The notes: generated from the sequence alone by a model not told the origin. Positions 41,191 through 51,352 are shown, numbered from the stretch's first letter. The stretch: DNA of 64,000 nucleotides from Heterohyrax brucei (GCA_028571685.1 CM053156.1:85005049-85069048); one strand, 5' to 3'. Translations and numbers: made by a program.

Positions 41191-42144
41191 TATTTTTAAA
41201 AGGTAGAATTTCTACTTTTGAGCACTTGGCCAGTACCAGATCTCATGCTTGGCCGTGGTTATCTGACAAAAGTTACCCATTTCTAGAATTTTGGCTGATA
41301 ATTATACTTTGTCAGTTCAATTATTAACCCATTACATGGATGAGGAGACTGGGGCTCTCAGAGAGGGGAAGTAACTTTCTCTAGGTCACACAGTGAGAAA
41401 GCCATGGAACTGAGACTTGAGCCTGCTGATCCTCCCTCTTGGATAAGATATAGTCTCTAAGCTTCCCAGCGCAGGCATGAAACCTTCTGAACAAGAAGTG
41501 ATTTCTTTGAGATCAGTTGACAAGTCAGAATCATTAGTTTAGTGTTATAGGCAGAGCTATAAAGTAGTTAAAAGTGATAGCAATCCATTGACCCATGAAA
41601 ATTGTTCTTTCCCAGCAATAAGATGCCCAGAAGAGAGGCTTCTGGGAAAACAAAAATGATGTTTTAGATTAATGTTTAAATTGACTGAAGTATCTTTCAT
41701 CATTTGACTCTCAGCTTGATTCTCTGGGCATCAGAGCAGGGTCTCCCAACTAAAAAATCTGAAGCATTTCTGGGGCTTCAGTCCCTGTGACAACTAATCA
41801 ACTCTGACCTTGGAGCCAAGGCCACCACGGACAATCCGTGAACGCATGGACGTGGTCGTGTTCCAATAAAATTGAATACATAGACCTCAGTATTTGAATT
41901 CCTTATGATTCCCAACTGTTACAAAATGTTCTTTTTTAAGATTTTTTTCCTGTATTGAAAAATGAAAAAAGAAACATTCTTAGCTTGAGGCATCTAAAAA
42001 CAGTTGAAGAGTCACAAAAATGGGTGGTGGGGACAGATATGTCCCCCGGGTTACAGTCTGCTATCCCAGCAGTGGATCAGCCGCCTCCAGACCTTGGAGC
42101 CTTTGAATCGTGGTGAGTTTGTCAACCTATGTCAACAGTTGGTG
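41191..42144. other. Mostly unique, with MIR and DNA-element scraps
   Basis: Antisense MIR at about 41325-41450 (GGATGAGGAGACTGGGGC, GTCACACAGTGAGAAAGCC). GTGGTCGTGTTCCAATAAAATTG at 41848 matches the old element seen at 3300. No gene recognised. Confidence 0.5.
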
Positions 42145-42345
42145 GTGGTTGTTATGTGTGCTGCTCTTTCCACTCATAGCAACCCATGTGACACAGTAGA
42201 ACTCCCCGTGAATTTTTTAGTCCGTAATCTTCATGGGAGACAACCACCAAGTCTTTCCCCCAATGGAACCACTGGGTGGGTACAAACCAGCAAACTTGTG
42301 GTTAGCAGTCAAGTGCTTAACTATTTTGCCATGAGGACTCCTTCA
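42145..42345 (-). mobile_element. AfroSINE, long form, old
   Basis: CTTTCCACTCATAGCAACCC, AATCTTCATGGGAGACAACC and CTATTTTGCCATGAGGACTCC. Antisense. Confidence 0.8.
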
Positions 42346-43110
42346 GCGATGGGTAAGACTTTGATTTTTCTTACTTAGGAAGGAAAATGAGACCACCCCA
42401 TGTCCACGGTCTAGCGCAAAAGTGACAGAGCAACTTTGCTGTTCTCATTAGCTGCTGCTGGGTCTGTGCCGTCTTCGTGGTCACTGGTATGTTTGAATCT
42501 GGTAAGCAATAGAGCTCCTTAAATGCAATGAGTGTTTGGATTTCTTTTCTGAAGATAATCAGGAATGAGCTATTCTCTCAGAACATCTGACATATTGTAT
42601 TATTACCCAGTAACTGCCTCCATTCCAATGATGTTACAAAGAGCCAAAACAATCAATGCATTATTTGAAGTCCAGCCTTTCCCCTTCATAAAATCCCCCC
42701 ATCCTTGGAGTATCTACTGACTGAAGTTAAAAATAAAAAGAAGAAAAGAAAGCAAAAGAAACACCAGCCTTGTTTCTACCCGAGACCCATCCCTCTAGCT
42801 TTCAAGACAATCGGATCATTTATTACAGCCATGTCACCATCTCTGAGTGTACAAGATGCAAACACCAGCCAGAGCGACGATTGTTCCATTTGCCAGAATG
42901 TCTCTGCCTCTGAAATTTTGGCTTCCTTATTGCTTCTTTTTTTAGAGTTCTCAAGAAAAGCCCAGACATGTTGGAGAAGATGATTTCCCAAACTTTTTCC
43001 CCAAATAGAGATACAATCAAAGTAAAAAATAAAACTGACATTTCTCAATAATCTAAGAGTTGATTTTCCGATTGGAAGATTATTCATGCCTTTGTGCTTC
43101 CATCCTGGGG
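42346..43110. other. Repeat-free tract, candidate conserved element
   Basis: Complex AT-rich sequence with no transposon, including AAACAATCAATGCATTATTTG (42645) and GATCATTTATTACAGCC (42814). A plus frame of 92 codons (42705-42983) begins in a purine run and is not recognised. Confidence 0.4.
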
Positions 43111-43164
43111 CCCAGCAACTGGTCAGTGCCCATGGAAGGAGAATTGCAGTGCCGGGTCTTATTT

Positions 43165-43312
43165 CCTTCCCTCTCTCCCTCTCTCCCTCTCTTCCATCCC
43201 TCCCTCCCTCCCACCCACCCGCCCACCCACCCACCCACCCATGCACCCAGCCACCGACTTTCCCATCCATCTGCTCACCCATCCATCCATCCACCTATCT
43301 GTCCATCCACCC
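43165..43312 (+). repeat. Pyrimidine and CCCA/TCCA simple repeat
   Basis: TCCC runs, then CCCACCCACCCG, then CATCCATCCATCCACC. Frames through it are by-products. Confidence 0.9.
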
Positions 43313-43424
43313 TGCCTTCTTTGCTTTTACCCATATTGCTTGCCTACTTCCCTTCTTTTTTTCATTCCTTTCTGACAAATGTTTTTCGCATTTCTAGTAT
43401 CCACCAGGTTGCTTGCCCCAGGAA

Positions 43425-43582
43425 ACAGTTAAGCTCAGTCTGCTAACCAGAGGTCAGCTGTTTGAATCTATCAGCTGTTCCTTGGAAAACTTATGGGGCA
43501 ATTCAACTCTTTCCTGTTGGGTCTGTCTGTAAGTCAGAATTGACTCACCAGAAAGAGACTTAGTTTGTTGGTTTTGGTTTTT
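43425..43582 (+). mobile_element. AfroSINE, head diverged
   Basis: GTTAAGCTCAGTCTGCTAACC to TTGGTTTTGGTTTTTGC. The usual GGTGGTGTAGTGG head is absent. Confidence 0.82.
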
Positions 43583-43589
43583 GCTGGCT

Positions 43590-44100
43590 CTGAGGATGCA
43601 GGAATCACAGAAATGAAGCTTCCGTCCAACCTAGATATCTAGAATCTTTTCAAAAGTGTTTTCTGGAAATTCTATCTTGGTTTCAACTCAGAAAGATTCA
43701 AAGATAGTCAAGTGATGTATGCCCTCATCAGCATATCACAGGAAATGTCTGGAATCACTCTCTTCTGCACTGGGCATTTCAGAAAGGAACACTTAGAGTT
43801 ACTTTGCTCAGTCAAATTGACGTGAGATGACATTAGTCTGGCCAATTTTCTCATTAAAAAAATCTAAATCTTGCGTTAGCAAATGCAGAAATTCATCCTT
43901 AGTCTGCTCTCCTTGAAACTTCTTTGCTTTTGCTGAAAACGGCTTTGTATCTTTTCTCTCTACAAATTTTGTCAGTGGCCAAAAAGCAGTAATTAGTTGA
44001 CGTAATCGCACCTAAAATCAGCTAACACTAACTGCTTCTCTGCAAATCTTTGGAAGGTAGAGAAGATCACTGAAACTCAGTGAGATCTGTAGCCATTGAG
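43590..44100. other. Repeat-free tract, candidate conserved element
   Basis: About 43790-44040 has CATTAGTCTGGCCAATTTTC, GTAATTAGTTGACGTAATCG and TTTTGCTGAAAACGG, complex AT-rich sequence typical of distal enhancers. No transposon recognised. Confidence 0.45.
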
Positions 44101-44265
44101 GACACTACTTACTCCCAGGTTCAGCGGTCAGCTGGGTAGCACTGTGTTCCCAGACACGATTCTCCGACCTGTGGGCTGGGACCCCGGCCTGTCCTACCCA
44201 GGGTGGTCCTAATTTGAACACCGGACTTCTTGCCAGAAGAAGCCATCCTGCATGGGAGAGAGGAT

Positions 44266-44560
44266 GTTGGTGGCTCAGTGGCAGACTTGGTACCTTCCTA
44301 CAAGCAACCAGGTTTGATTCCCAGCCACCGCATTCCGTGTACAGCACTCCCCGTCTGTCCGTGGACTCAGATGCTAACCAGGCTTCCGCTGAGCTTCCAA
44401 ACTGAGAGGACTAGCAAGAGAGGCCTGGAGATCTCCTTCTGAAAACCAGCCAATGAAACTCTATGGGCCACAGCAGGGATTCACAACCAGACGCGGGGAT
44501 GGAGCAGGACTGTGCAGTGTTTCATTCCACTGTGTGTTGGGTTGCCACGGGTCAGGTAGC
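44266..44560 (+). mobile_element. tRNA-Gly-headed composite SINE with RTE-like end
   Basis: 44266-44331 resembles tRNA-Gly (A box TGGCTCAGTGG at 44271, B box GGTTTGATTCC at 44311). Next comes a body shared with RTE 5' sequence (GCTTCCGCTGAGCTTCCAAAC, AAACCAGCCAATGAAACTC), then an RTE-like 3' end (GGGGATGGAGCAGGACTGTGC, GGGTTGCCACGGGTCAGG). The anticodon arm does not look functional, so this is a SINE, not a tRNA gene. Confidence 0.75.
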
Positions 44561-45334
44561 TTTCCAAGATCCAGGATAGCCAGAAAGCTCCTGGACAGTG
44601 ACCACAGCCTGCTCTGCCTGTCCAATCATTGTAAAGGCTCCTTGTGAATTGATACAGAAAGGAGCGCCTTATTCCTGCGGGGCTGGCCAGACAGAGCTTA
44701 GGGCAGGGCGAGCAGCTGTAGGGACTCCTGATCAAGCTTGTCGCTCCCTGATTGTGGGCCTGCTGGCAGACAGATTCTAAAGAATTTTTCCACTACCCTT
44801 CCCATTTAATATGGCTGCAGAGGCTGGAAAGCAGAGTTCTAGGCCCCCCTGGCACTCAGTGCTTCACCAAAACAGGCTGGAGCAGAAATTTTATGACTTC
44901 TCACATTCACATTCGTGATGATCCCGTGAGCTGGTGAGAATGTAAGACCTTGAGAGTCACTTTATGGGAAAAAAAAAGAGAAACCTTTCTGGAGGGAGGT
45001 TTTATGATCTGTGTTCGATGTGTACATACCCTTTGACCCCGCCACTCATTTTATTTCTTTGTTGTTCTGTTTTCTGTTTTTATGGTTATAAGTTTATTAA
45101 AGCAAAAGGATACAAACCAGAATAAGGAAGAATCACATGAGTGAAGTCTGGGAAGATTCCCAGAGTAAAGCTGCCATGTCTCAGAGAAGGCACGGGTCAC
45201 CTTCTCTTGCCAACCCTCTCTGAGCCTTAGCATTCTGGGCCTGCATGACCCCCTAAGTCGTGCCTCCTGAGGCTAGCTGGTATCACCTTCCGAGGTGAGT
45301 TTTCTGGCCTACCAGCCACTCATTCTAGAATTCT
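44561..45334. other. Mostly unique, possible LTR piece
   Basis: 45070-45200 (TATGGTTATAAGTTTATTAAAG, GAATCACATGAGTGAAGTC) may be an LTR in antisense; not named. No gene recognised. Confidence 0.4.
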
Positions 45335-45472
45335 TGCCACCACTGAGTTGGTTCCAGCTGATAGTGACCCACCAGGTCTCCTAGGCTGTAACCTTCAAGG
45401 GAATAGATGACCAGGTCTTTTCTCTCATGGCTCTCCTGGGTCAGTTCTAACTGCTGACTTTTTGGTTAGCAG
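45335..45472 (-). mobile_element. AfroSINE, long form, head missing
   Basis: CCACTGAGTTGGTTCCAGC, CCTTCAAGGGAATAGATGACC and CTGACTTTTTGGTTAGCAGC, then an LTR starts. The SINE head is lost. Confidence 0.82.
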
Positions 45473-46047
45473 CTATCTTGGTTCCCTAGTGCTGCTATGA
45501 CAGAAAGCCCATCAATGCACAGCTTTAACAAACAGAAGTTATCTTCTCACACTTTAGGAGGCTAGAAGCCTAAATTCAGGGTACCGACTCTAAAGGAAGC
45601 CTTTTTCCTCTCTGTTAGCTCTAGGGAGAAAGTCCTGGTTCCTTGGTGATCTTGTGGTTTGCAGTCTCTCTTCCCCCAGCTCTGCTTGTTTGCTTTTTTA
45701 ATCTCTCTTTGATCTCAAAGGAGATTGACTCAAGACACACCCTACACTAATATTGTCTCATTAACAGCCCAAACTATAAAACCGAAAACCAAACTTGTGG
45801 CCATCGAGTCGATTCTGACTCACAGTGACCCTATAGAATGGAGTAGAACTGCCCCATAGGGTTTCCAAGACGGTACATTTTTAAGAAGAGGACTGCCACC
45901 TCTGTCTCCCACAGAGAGGCTGATGGGTTCAAATAGCTCACCCCACCTCTAGGCAGCTTAACCCCTGTGCCACCAGGGCTCCTTCCATAATTATAAAGGT
46001 TAGGATTTACAACACATTTTTTGGAGGAACACAAGTCAGCTCATAAC
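45473..46047 (-). mobile_element. Solo LTR, MaLR-like, with SINE insertion
   Basis: TTGGTTCCCTAGTGCTGC start and GGAGGAACACAAGTCAGC end match the antisense LTR family at 5460. Split by an AfroSINE. Confidence 0.7.
45781..45985 (-). mobile_element. AfroSINE, long form
   Basis: GAAAACCAAACTTGTGGCC to CTGTGCCACCAGGGCTCC. The flanks ACTATAAA (45773) and ATTATAAA (45990) look like a target-site duplication inside the LTR. Confidence 0.9.
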
Positions 46048-46059
46048 CAATGCACCACC

Positions 46060-46297
46060 AAGGCTGCTGGAACCTTTGCGGCAGGGGACATCGCAGCCCA
46101 GGCCGCGTCACGTTCAAGCACTGCGTCGTCACCGAAACGTTAGTGGTTTGGGCCCACCTTGTGTCTCTGTGGGTGACAGACCTGACAATCCGCTTCTGTA
46201 AAGATTACAGCCTTGAAACCCCTGCGGGCTGTTGTGCTGTGCTACTTGGTGTCTCTGTAAGTTAAAACTCAACTCAAGGGTCCCAACAACAGTGACC
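46060..46297 (+). mobile_element. AfroSINE, long form, old
   Basis: CGTCACCGAAACGTTAGTGG, CTTCTGTAAAGATTACAGCC and CAACTCAAGGGTCCCAACAAC. RTE-like tail. Confidence 0.8.
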
Positions 46298-46339
46298 GCA
46301 AGAGGTCCCACGGCCCACGGAGTCGAGACTCTGCACTCT

Positions 46340-46437
46340 CTGGCCCTTTACGGAAAGTTTGCCAACCCTCGTCAAAGGAATTTATTCTAAAGAGCCAGAA
46401 TAGACTCAATGGCAATGGGTTGGCTTTCGGTGTTGCA
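46340..46437. mobile_element. DNA-element scrap and AfroSINE 3' scrap
   Basis: TGGCCCTTTACGGAAAGTTTG then CCAACCC is the terminal part of the element type seen at 3235. GAATAGACTCAATGGCAATGG at 46400 is an AfroSINE 3' end. Confidence 0.55.
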
Positions 46438-46511
46438 AGGAAACTGGGAAAGTCATGCCCATCCCGAGGGGACTAGTTTAATCAACTTACAGGGCATTGG
46501 CTTCGTGGTAT

Positions 46512-46690
46512 ATTGTTGTCAGCAGCTGGTGAGTCAGGACTTAATGTTGACCTGTGTGCAATAGAACTACACATCACCCGATCCTGCGCCATCCGTGTGA
46601 CGGGTTAAGAATCAGACCGTCGGGATCCATCTGGCTTTCACCGGCTTATTCTTGGAAAGAGATCACCAGGCCTTTCTTCCGAGTCTATCT
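46512..46690 (-). mobile_element. Composite SINE (tRNA-Gly type), 3' half
   Basis: TTGTTGTCAGCAGCTGGTGAG, CACCCGATCCTGCGCCATCC and CACCAGGCCTTTCTTCCGAG match the antisense of the body at 44400-44560. The tRNA-like head is absent. Confidence 0.7.
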
Positions 46691-46756
46691 ATTGTGTCTG
46701 TTTTATCTGTTTGTCCATCCATCTCATTATACTAGGTGATTAAATGTGACAGGTGG

Positions 46757-47172
46757 ACTGTATGGGCTTCCTGTGGTTGCTGTCACACATTCCTGCAAAC
46801 AACACGAGTTGAGGTGTGGAGGCCAGAAATCCAGACTGAGTCTGATGGGGCTAAAATCCAGGTGTCGGCAGGGCTGTCTTCCTTCTCGAGGCCTCAGGGA
46901 AAATCCGTTTCCTTGTCTTTTTCACCTTACTGGTGTTGCGGCCTCATCGTTTCAGGCTCTGCTCCCTAGGCCACCGTCTTTGTCAGGCCTCCCTCCTGCC
47001 TCCCTCTCAGGACACTGTGTCAGACCCACCCGGGTCATCCAGGATAATTTCTGTGTAAGGTCTTTACCATAACCACATCTGCAAAGTCTCTTTTGTTCTG
47101 TAAGGCAACACACCCAGTGGATCCAGGGATTAATATGTGGATAGCTTTGGGGGACCATCATTTAGCTAACGA
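46757..47172 (-). mobile_element. MLT1-type LTR
   Basis: GGAGGCCAGAAATCCAGAC, CCAGGTGTCGGCAGGGCTG and CTTTGGGGGACCATCATTTAGC follow the antisense MLT1 order. Confidence 0.72.
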
Positions 47173-47179
47173 TATATAA

Positions 47180-47505
47180 CATAATCCATTGCCACATAGT
47201 TGATTCCAACTCGCAGTGACCCACTAGGACAGAGTAAAACTGCCCTGTCGGCTGTAATTTTCATGGAAGCAGATTGCCCTAACTTCCTGAGCTCTGTGAT
47301 CCCTCTTGTTTGAAGAAGTGCTTGAAGTCTGTATTTCTACAACACCCCACAGTAGTGTGACATTTAGGGTACTGTACTGGCCCTGGGGGTGTTTCCACCC
47401 AAAAGGTCAACAGTTCAAATCCACCAGGCATTCCTTGGGTTCAAATCACCAAACTTTCAGTTAGCAGCCAAGCACCTACCACTGCACCACCGGGGCCCCT
47501 CAGGA
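47180..47505 (-). mobile_element. AfroSINE, long form, split by a duplicated segment
   Basis: 3' part at 47180-47279 (ATAGTTGATTCCAACTCGC to GGAAGCAGATTGCC) and 5' part at 47439-47505 (GTTCAAATCACCAAAC to GCACCACCGGGGCCCC). The 160 bp between is a copy of 47680-47842. Confidence 0.8.
47276..47438 (+). repeat. Local duplication, copy 1 (163 bp)
   Basis: Identical to 47680-47842 except for one base (A at 47410, G at 47814). Lies inside an antisense AfroSINE. It contains unique sequence plus the sense AfroSINE start CAGTTCAAATCCACCAGGC. Confidence 0.95.
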
Positions 47506-47679
47506 AACATTAGACTTTTAGAGGCAAAACTGGGCCAGGGAACTGTATCAGGGTCCTTGTCTTTGTCCACTGAAATGACATGGGGTTGGGGGGTGAAAAC
47601 ATGAAGTGATTTCAAACCGGAAAGTCAGGGTGGTGCAGGGACAGTTTCTTCCAAGGTCTGGGCCTCAGCTGTCCTGTTG

Positions 47680-47842
47680 GCCCTAACTTCCTGAGCTCTG
47701 TGATCCCTCTTGTTTGAAGAAGTGCTTGAAGTCTGTATTTCTACAACACCCCACAGTAGTGTGACATTTAGGGTACTGTACTGGCCCTGGGGGTGTTTCC
47801 ACCCAAAAGGTCAGCAGTTCAAATCCACCAGGCATTCCTTGG
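47680..47842 (+). repeat. Local duplication, copy 2 (163 bp)
   Basis: The probable source copy, because it runs on into the rest of a sense AfroSINE (to about 47915) while copy 1 stops abruptly at both ends within another SINE. Offset between copies is 404 bp. Confidence 0.95.
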
Positions 47843-47915
47843 AAACTGTAGGGGGCAGTTCCACTCTGACTTCTAGGATCGCCATGAGTCAGACCCTGCT
47901 CGATGGCAGTGGTTT
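47800..47915 (+). mobile_element. AfroSINE, head missing
   Basis: CAAAAGGTCAGCAGTTCAAATCC region to CTCGATGGCAGTGG; joined upstream to unique sequence shared with copy 1. Confidence 0.85.
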
Positions 47916-48034
47916 TTGGGGGGATGGGACAACCCAACATCCTTCTCCAGCACGGTAGGGTGTTCATGGAAACATTCATGAGCTTGACTTATATTTTTCA
48001 GCTGGCGTCATGGTAACATTACCTAAAAGAGGGG

Positions 48035-48352
48035 TGTTATGGATAGAACTGTGTCCCCCCCAAATATCTGTCAGCTTTTCTAGGTCATGGTCCCCAGTAT
48101 TGTGTGATTGTCTGTCGTTATGTCATCTGATGTGATTACTCTTTGCATTGTAAATCCTATCATTGTGATGTTAATGAATGGATTAGCAGCCCTTCATTGA
48201 CAAGGTCTGCAAGATCAGATTGTGTCTTGAGCCAATCTCTTTTGAGGGGTGAAAGAGAGAAGGGAGCAGAGAGATGGGGACCTCACACCACCAAGAAAGC
48301 AGCCCCGGGAGAGGTGGCATTTCTGTTATAGAAGTCCTAGACCACTAAGACA
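48035..48352 (+). mobile_element. Solo LTR, MaLR-like, shortened
   Basis: TGTTATGGATAGAACTGTG start, GACCACTAAGACA end, 318 bp against about 520 for the copy at 38439. About 200 bp before the end are missing. Confidence 0.75.
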
Positions 48353-48764
48353 AGGAGTGTCAGATGTTGACAGGGGGCACAATTTCAGTGCCTGCCATAG
48401 ATACGTTTTCCACAGATGATACTGCTGGCTGTATTGAGTTAATATAAACTGCTCAGTGGAGACAGTTTCCCAGGACTTTTGTCATACCTGCCATGCCTTC
48501 TGTACCCTACTTACACTTCTGCCAGTTGTGGGGACAGCTAAGACCAACCCCCATGCACCTGGGTGTATAAACAAGGACTCAACTCTCCCCATCCCTGGGA
48601 TCTGGTTTTGTTTGTGGATTTATTTTATTTTGTTTTTCACATTGAAACTGAAACTTGGTTACCTCAAGGAACAATTCAGACATTTGAAACTTCTCCATCC
48701 ATGCCTTCTAGCATCTTCTAGACACTGTCTTCTGGAAAGGTAATTAATGCTGGCTGTTTGGCTT
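48353..48764. other. Unique sequence
   Basis: No gene or repeat recognised; contains GGTAATTAATGCTGGC at 48739. Confidence 0.4.
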
Positions 48765-48935
48765 CGGAATTCAAGAAGTTTCTGTCCAAACTCAGCTCCG
48801 TCTGTCTCTGACCCGGGGATCCTGGCTAGCCAGAGCTTCAATTTCTTGCTCTGTAAATGGAAACAATAATCACTGTTCCTATGTCACAGGGTTTTTGACA
48901 AGCGCTAGTCAGACAACGTAATTCAAGTGCCTGAC
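48765..48935 (+). mobile_element. MIR SINE
   Basis: GAGCTTCAATTTCTTGCTCTG then TAAATGGAAACAATAATCAC and ATGTCACAGGGTTTTTGAC is the MIR 3' half. Confidence 0.75.
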
Positions 48936-49494
48936 CAGGGCGTGGTGTGCAGAGAGCCCACGTGAACGTTCTGGGTGCTCTCACTGCTCACACGCCACTT
49001 TTTAAAAATCTGTTTCTGTTTTTTTGAGAAGTAAAATTCTTTCCTGCGTTCCAGCTTCAACAGTTATGTCTGATAAACCAATATTTGCCTTAGCGTCCAG
49101 CTTCCCTTCCTCCTGAACAAGCCTGAGAGCTTCTTCACTGGGCCCAACATGCTCTGAGTGGCAGTTTAAAAAGAAGACAAACAAAGCAAAATCCCCAACC
49201 TAAAAGGAGTCTGTGAGGTGACGGTTTTCCTGCGGGAGTTTGCTCATGCCACCCAAATAGGAAACCCCACACGTTTATGTAGCAGCAGCCACTGGAAGGG
49301 ATTCAAACGGCCAAGTGTGGTGTTCACTCGGGCGGAAGGACACTTAGGAGAGCAGCACCAGGCGTCTTTCCTGTGACCATCTTCCTGCACAGGGTTGGGA
49401 GATGGGGTCCAGCCCATTATGTGAAGGCCAAAGCCAAAGGCTGAGTGGCTGCCTGGAGTGGCTTTGCAGAGACATTTTGGTAGAGTGATTTCAG
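48936..49494. other. Unique sequence
   Basis: A minus frame of 100 codons (49244-49546) overlaps a MIR and matches nothing known. No gene recognised. Confidence 0.4.
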
Positions 49495-49610
49495 ATGAGA
49501 GCTCTAGGCCTATTTTGCCTGTGTTCAGGTCCCAGTTCTGCAGCACCCTAGCTGTGTGGCCTTGGGCAAGTGGCTAAGCCTTCCCAGGCTTCCATGTCTT
49601 CACGTAGGGA
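49495..49610 (+). mobile_element. MIR SINE
   Basis: TTCAGGTCCCAGTTCTGCAGC, CTAGCTGTGTGGCCTTGGGC and AAGTGGCTAAGCC. Well recognisable. Confidence 0.82.
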
Positions 49611-49633
49611 TGATACTTATATGTACCTTATAT

Positions 49634-50425
49634 GCCCCCAACACCCGTCCATCAGTTTGGTGTACTGGAGTGGCTTAAGTTTGCCTATGATACTAGAAGC
49701 TATGCCAGTGGTATTTCAAATACATCAGGGTCCCCCATGGCAGACAGGAGCTTCTGTCAAGGATTCAATTGTGTTTCCCAAAACATGTGTGCAGAAATTT
49801 GGCCAGGCCAGGTCTCCTGGTATCGCTGTAAATCCTGCCTCTATGTTGTTAATGAGGGTGGATGGGCAGCAGCTGGGTTGGTGAAGCAGGACTCAACTGG
49901 CAAAGTTGTGTTTTTTGCTTGAGGCCGTCTCTTGAGATATAAAGGAGAGAAACTTGCAAAGAGATTGGGAGACCTCATACCATCAAGGAAGCAGCATCAG
50001 GGTACAGCATGTCCTTCAGACCCAAGTGTCCTGTGCCAGATGCTCCGTGACCAAAGACTGACACAACACAAGCAACTTCCTCCAGGACCAAGAGAGAGAA
50101 AGCCTTCTCCTGGACTGGACACCCTGAATTCAGACTCGTAGCTGATACAGGACTGTGTGAGAATAAATCTTTCTTTGTTAAAGCTATCCACTTGTATTTC
50201 TGTTAGAGCAGGACCAGATGACTAAAAGAGCTTCCAGACCAAGACAGACGAGGAGGCAGGGCCTGGTGATCTACTTTCAAAAATCAGCCCATGAAAGCCA
50301 TACAGATCACAACAAAACGCTGTCTGACTTGCTGTCTTTGGACATGTCATCAGGAAGAGTCACTCACCAGAGGAGGGCATCATGTGTGTTGAAGCAGATG
50401 ACCGGCAGGAGCTGGGTTGCCCCTG
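49634..50425 (+). mobile_element. RTE 5'-region element split by an LTR
   Basis: 49634-49754 (CAACACCCGTCCATCAGTTTG, GAAGCTATGCCAGTGG) and 50230-50425 (GCTTCCAGACCAAGACAGACG, AATCAGCCCATGAAAGCC) form one unit. From about 50337 it jumps to late RTE coding sequence (GGACATGTCATCAGGAAGAG, GAGGAGGGCATCATG). It is an internally deleted RTE or RTE-derived SINE. Confidence 0.65.
49755..50229 (+). mobile_element. Solo LTR, MaLR-like, with target-site duplication
   Basis: TGTCAAGGATTCAATTGTG start, GACCAGATGACTAAAAGA end, 475 bp, flanked by GCTTC (49750-49754 and 50230-50234). AATAAATCTTTC near 50163 is a polyadenylation-like signal. Confidence 0.82.
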
Positions 50426-50434
50426 GGTGAGATG

Positions 50435-51000
50435 GTTTCTTAGGCTGGGTTCTCTAGAGAAACAGAGCCAGTAAAGCATGTGAATACATATAGAGAATGA
50501 GTGAATGGTAATTTTCATATTACATATATGTATTAATAATACATGTTATTCATAATATGGATAATGAATTCATAAATAAATACATAAATCCACTTATGAA
50601 TTTATCAGGGAAAAGGCTCCCACAGTTGTAGAGGCTGGAACACAAGTCAGGTTGGAGGCTTCTCCTGATTCACATAGTGACTGGGGCTGGTGAACTCAGG
50701 ATTGGCAAGTCAGACAGCAAGACTCTGGCTCCTTGGCTGTGAAGACCACCAAATCCAAAGATAGGCAGGCAGGACCAAGGTAAGCTGCTAGCTCTGTTCA
50801 GCAGCTGAAAGTCAGATGAACAGAAAAATCCACTTGTATCCCCAATGGAACGCCTTGTCAGTTGCTTGGCTACTTATGGTAGAATCCATCATGGAAGTGG
50901 TAACTGCCAAGTTACATGATAGCTGCCAAATCACTGAGACTTGGGCCAGCCAAGTGGACAGACAGCCTTAGTGATCACAGATAGATTGGCTCCATAGCTG
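50435..51000 (-). mobile_element. LTR-like element, antisense, family unassigned
   Basis: Begins TTCTTAGGCTGGGTTCTCTAG, the antisense of the end seen at 14985. An AT-rich simple stretch with TACATATATGTATTAATAAT lies at 50520-50600. The right limit is uncertain. Confidence 0.5.
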
Positions 51001-51077
51001 GAACAATGGACTCAAACATGCTGGCAGTTAGGAGGATGGCACAGCACCAGGAAACGTTTCATTCTGTTGGACACAGG

Positions 51078-51352
51078 TTGTCATCTGTCCATCCATCCAT
51101 CCACATATCCATCATCCATCCATCATCCATCTGTCCATCCATCCATCCATCCACATATCCATCATCCATCCATCATCCGTCTGTCCATCCATCCATCCAT
51201 CCACATATCCATCATCCATCCATCATCCGTCTGTCCATCCATCCATCCATCCACATATCCATCATCCATCCATCATCCATCTGTCCATCCATCCATTCAT
51301 CTGTCCATCCATTCATCTGTCCGTCCATCCGTCCATCCATCCATCCATCCAT
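51078..51352 (+). repeat. TCCA array with 50-bp higher-order unit
   Basis: A unit beginning CTGTCCATCCATCCATCC, with CCACATATCC in the middle and ending ATCATCC(A/G)T, occurs at 51131-51180, 51181-51230 and 51231-51280. A shortened copy precedes it (about 51085-51130). Plain TCCA repeats follow to 51352. Confidence 0.93.

Noticed and set aside
44266..44331. Possible tRNA-Gly gene
   Set aside because: A and B boxes are present but the stems are disrupted and it continues into a SINE body, so it is a SINE head.
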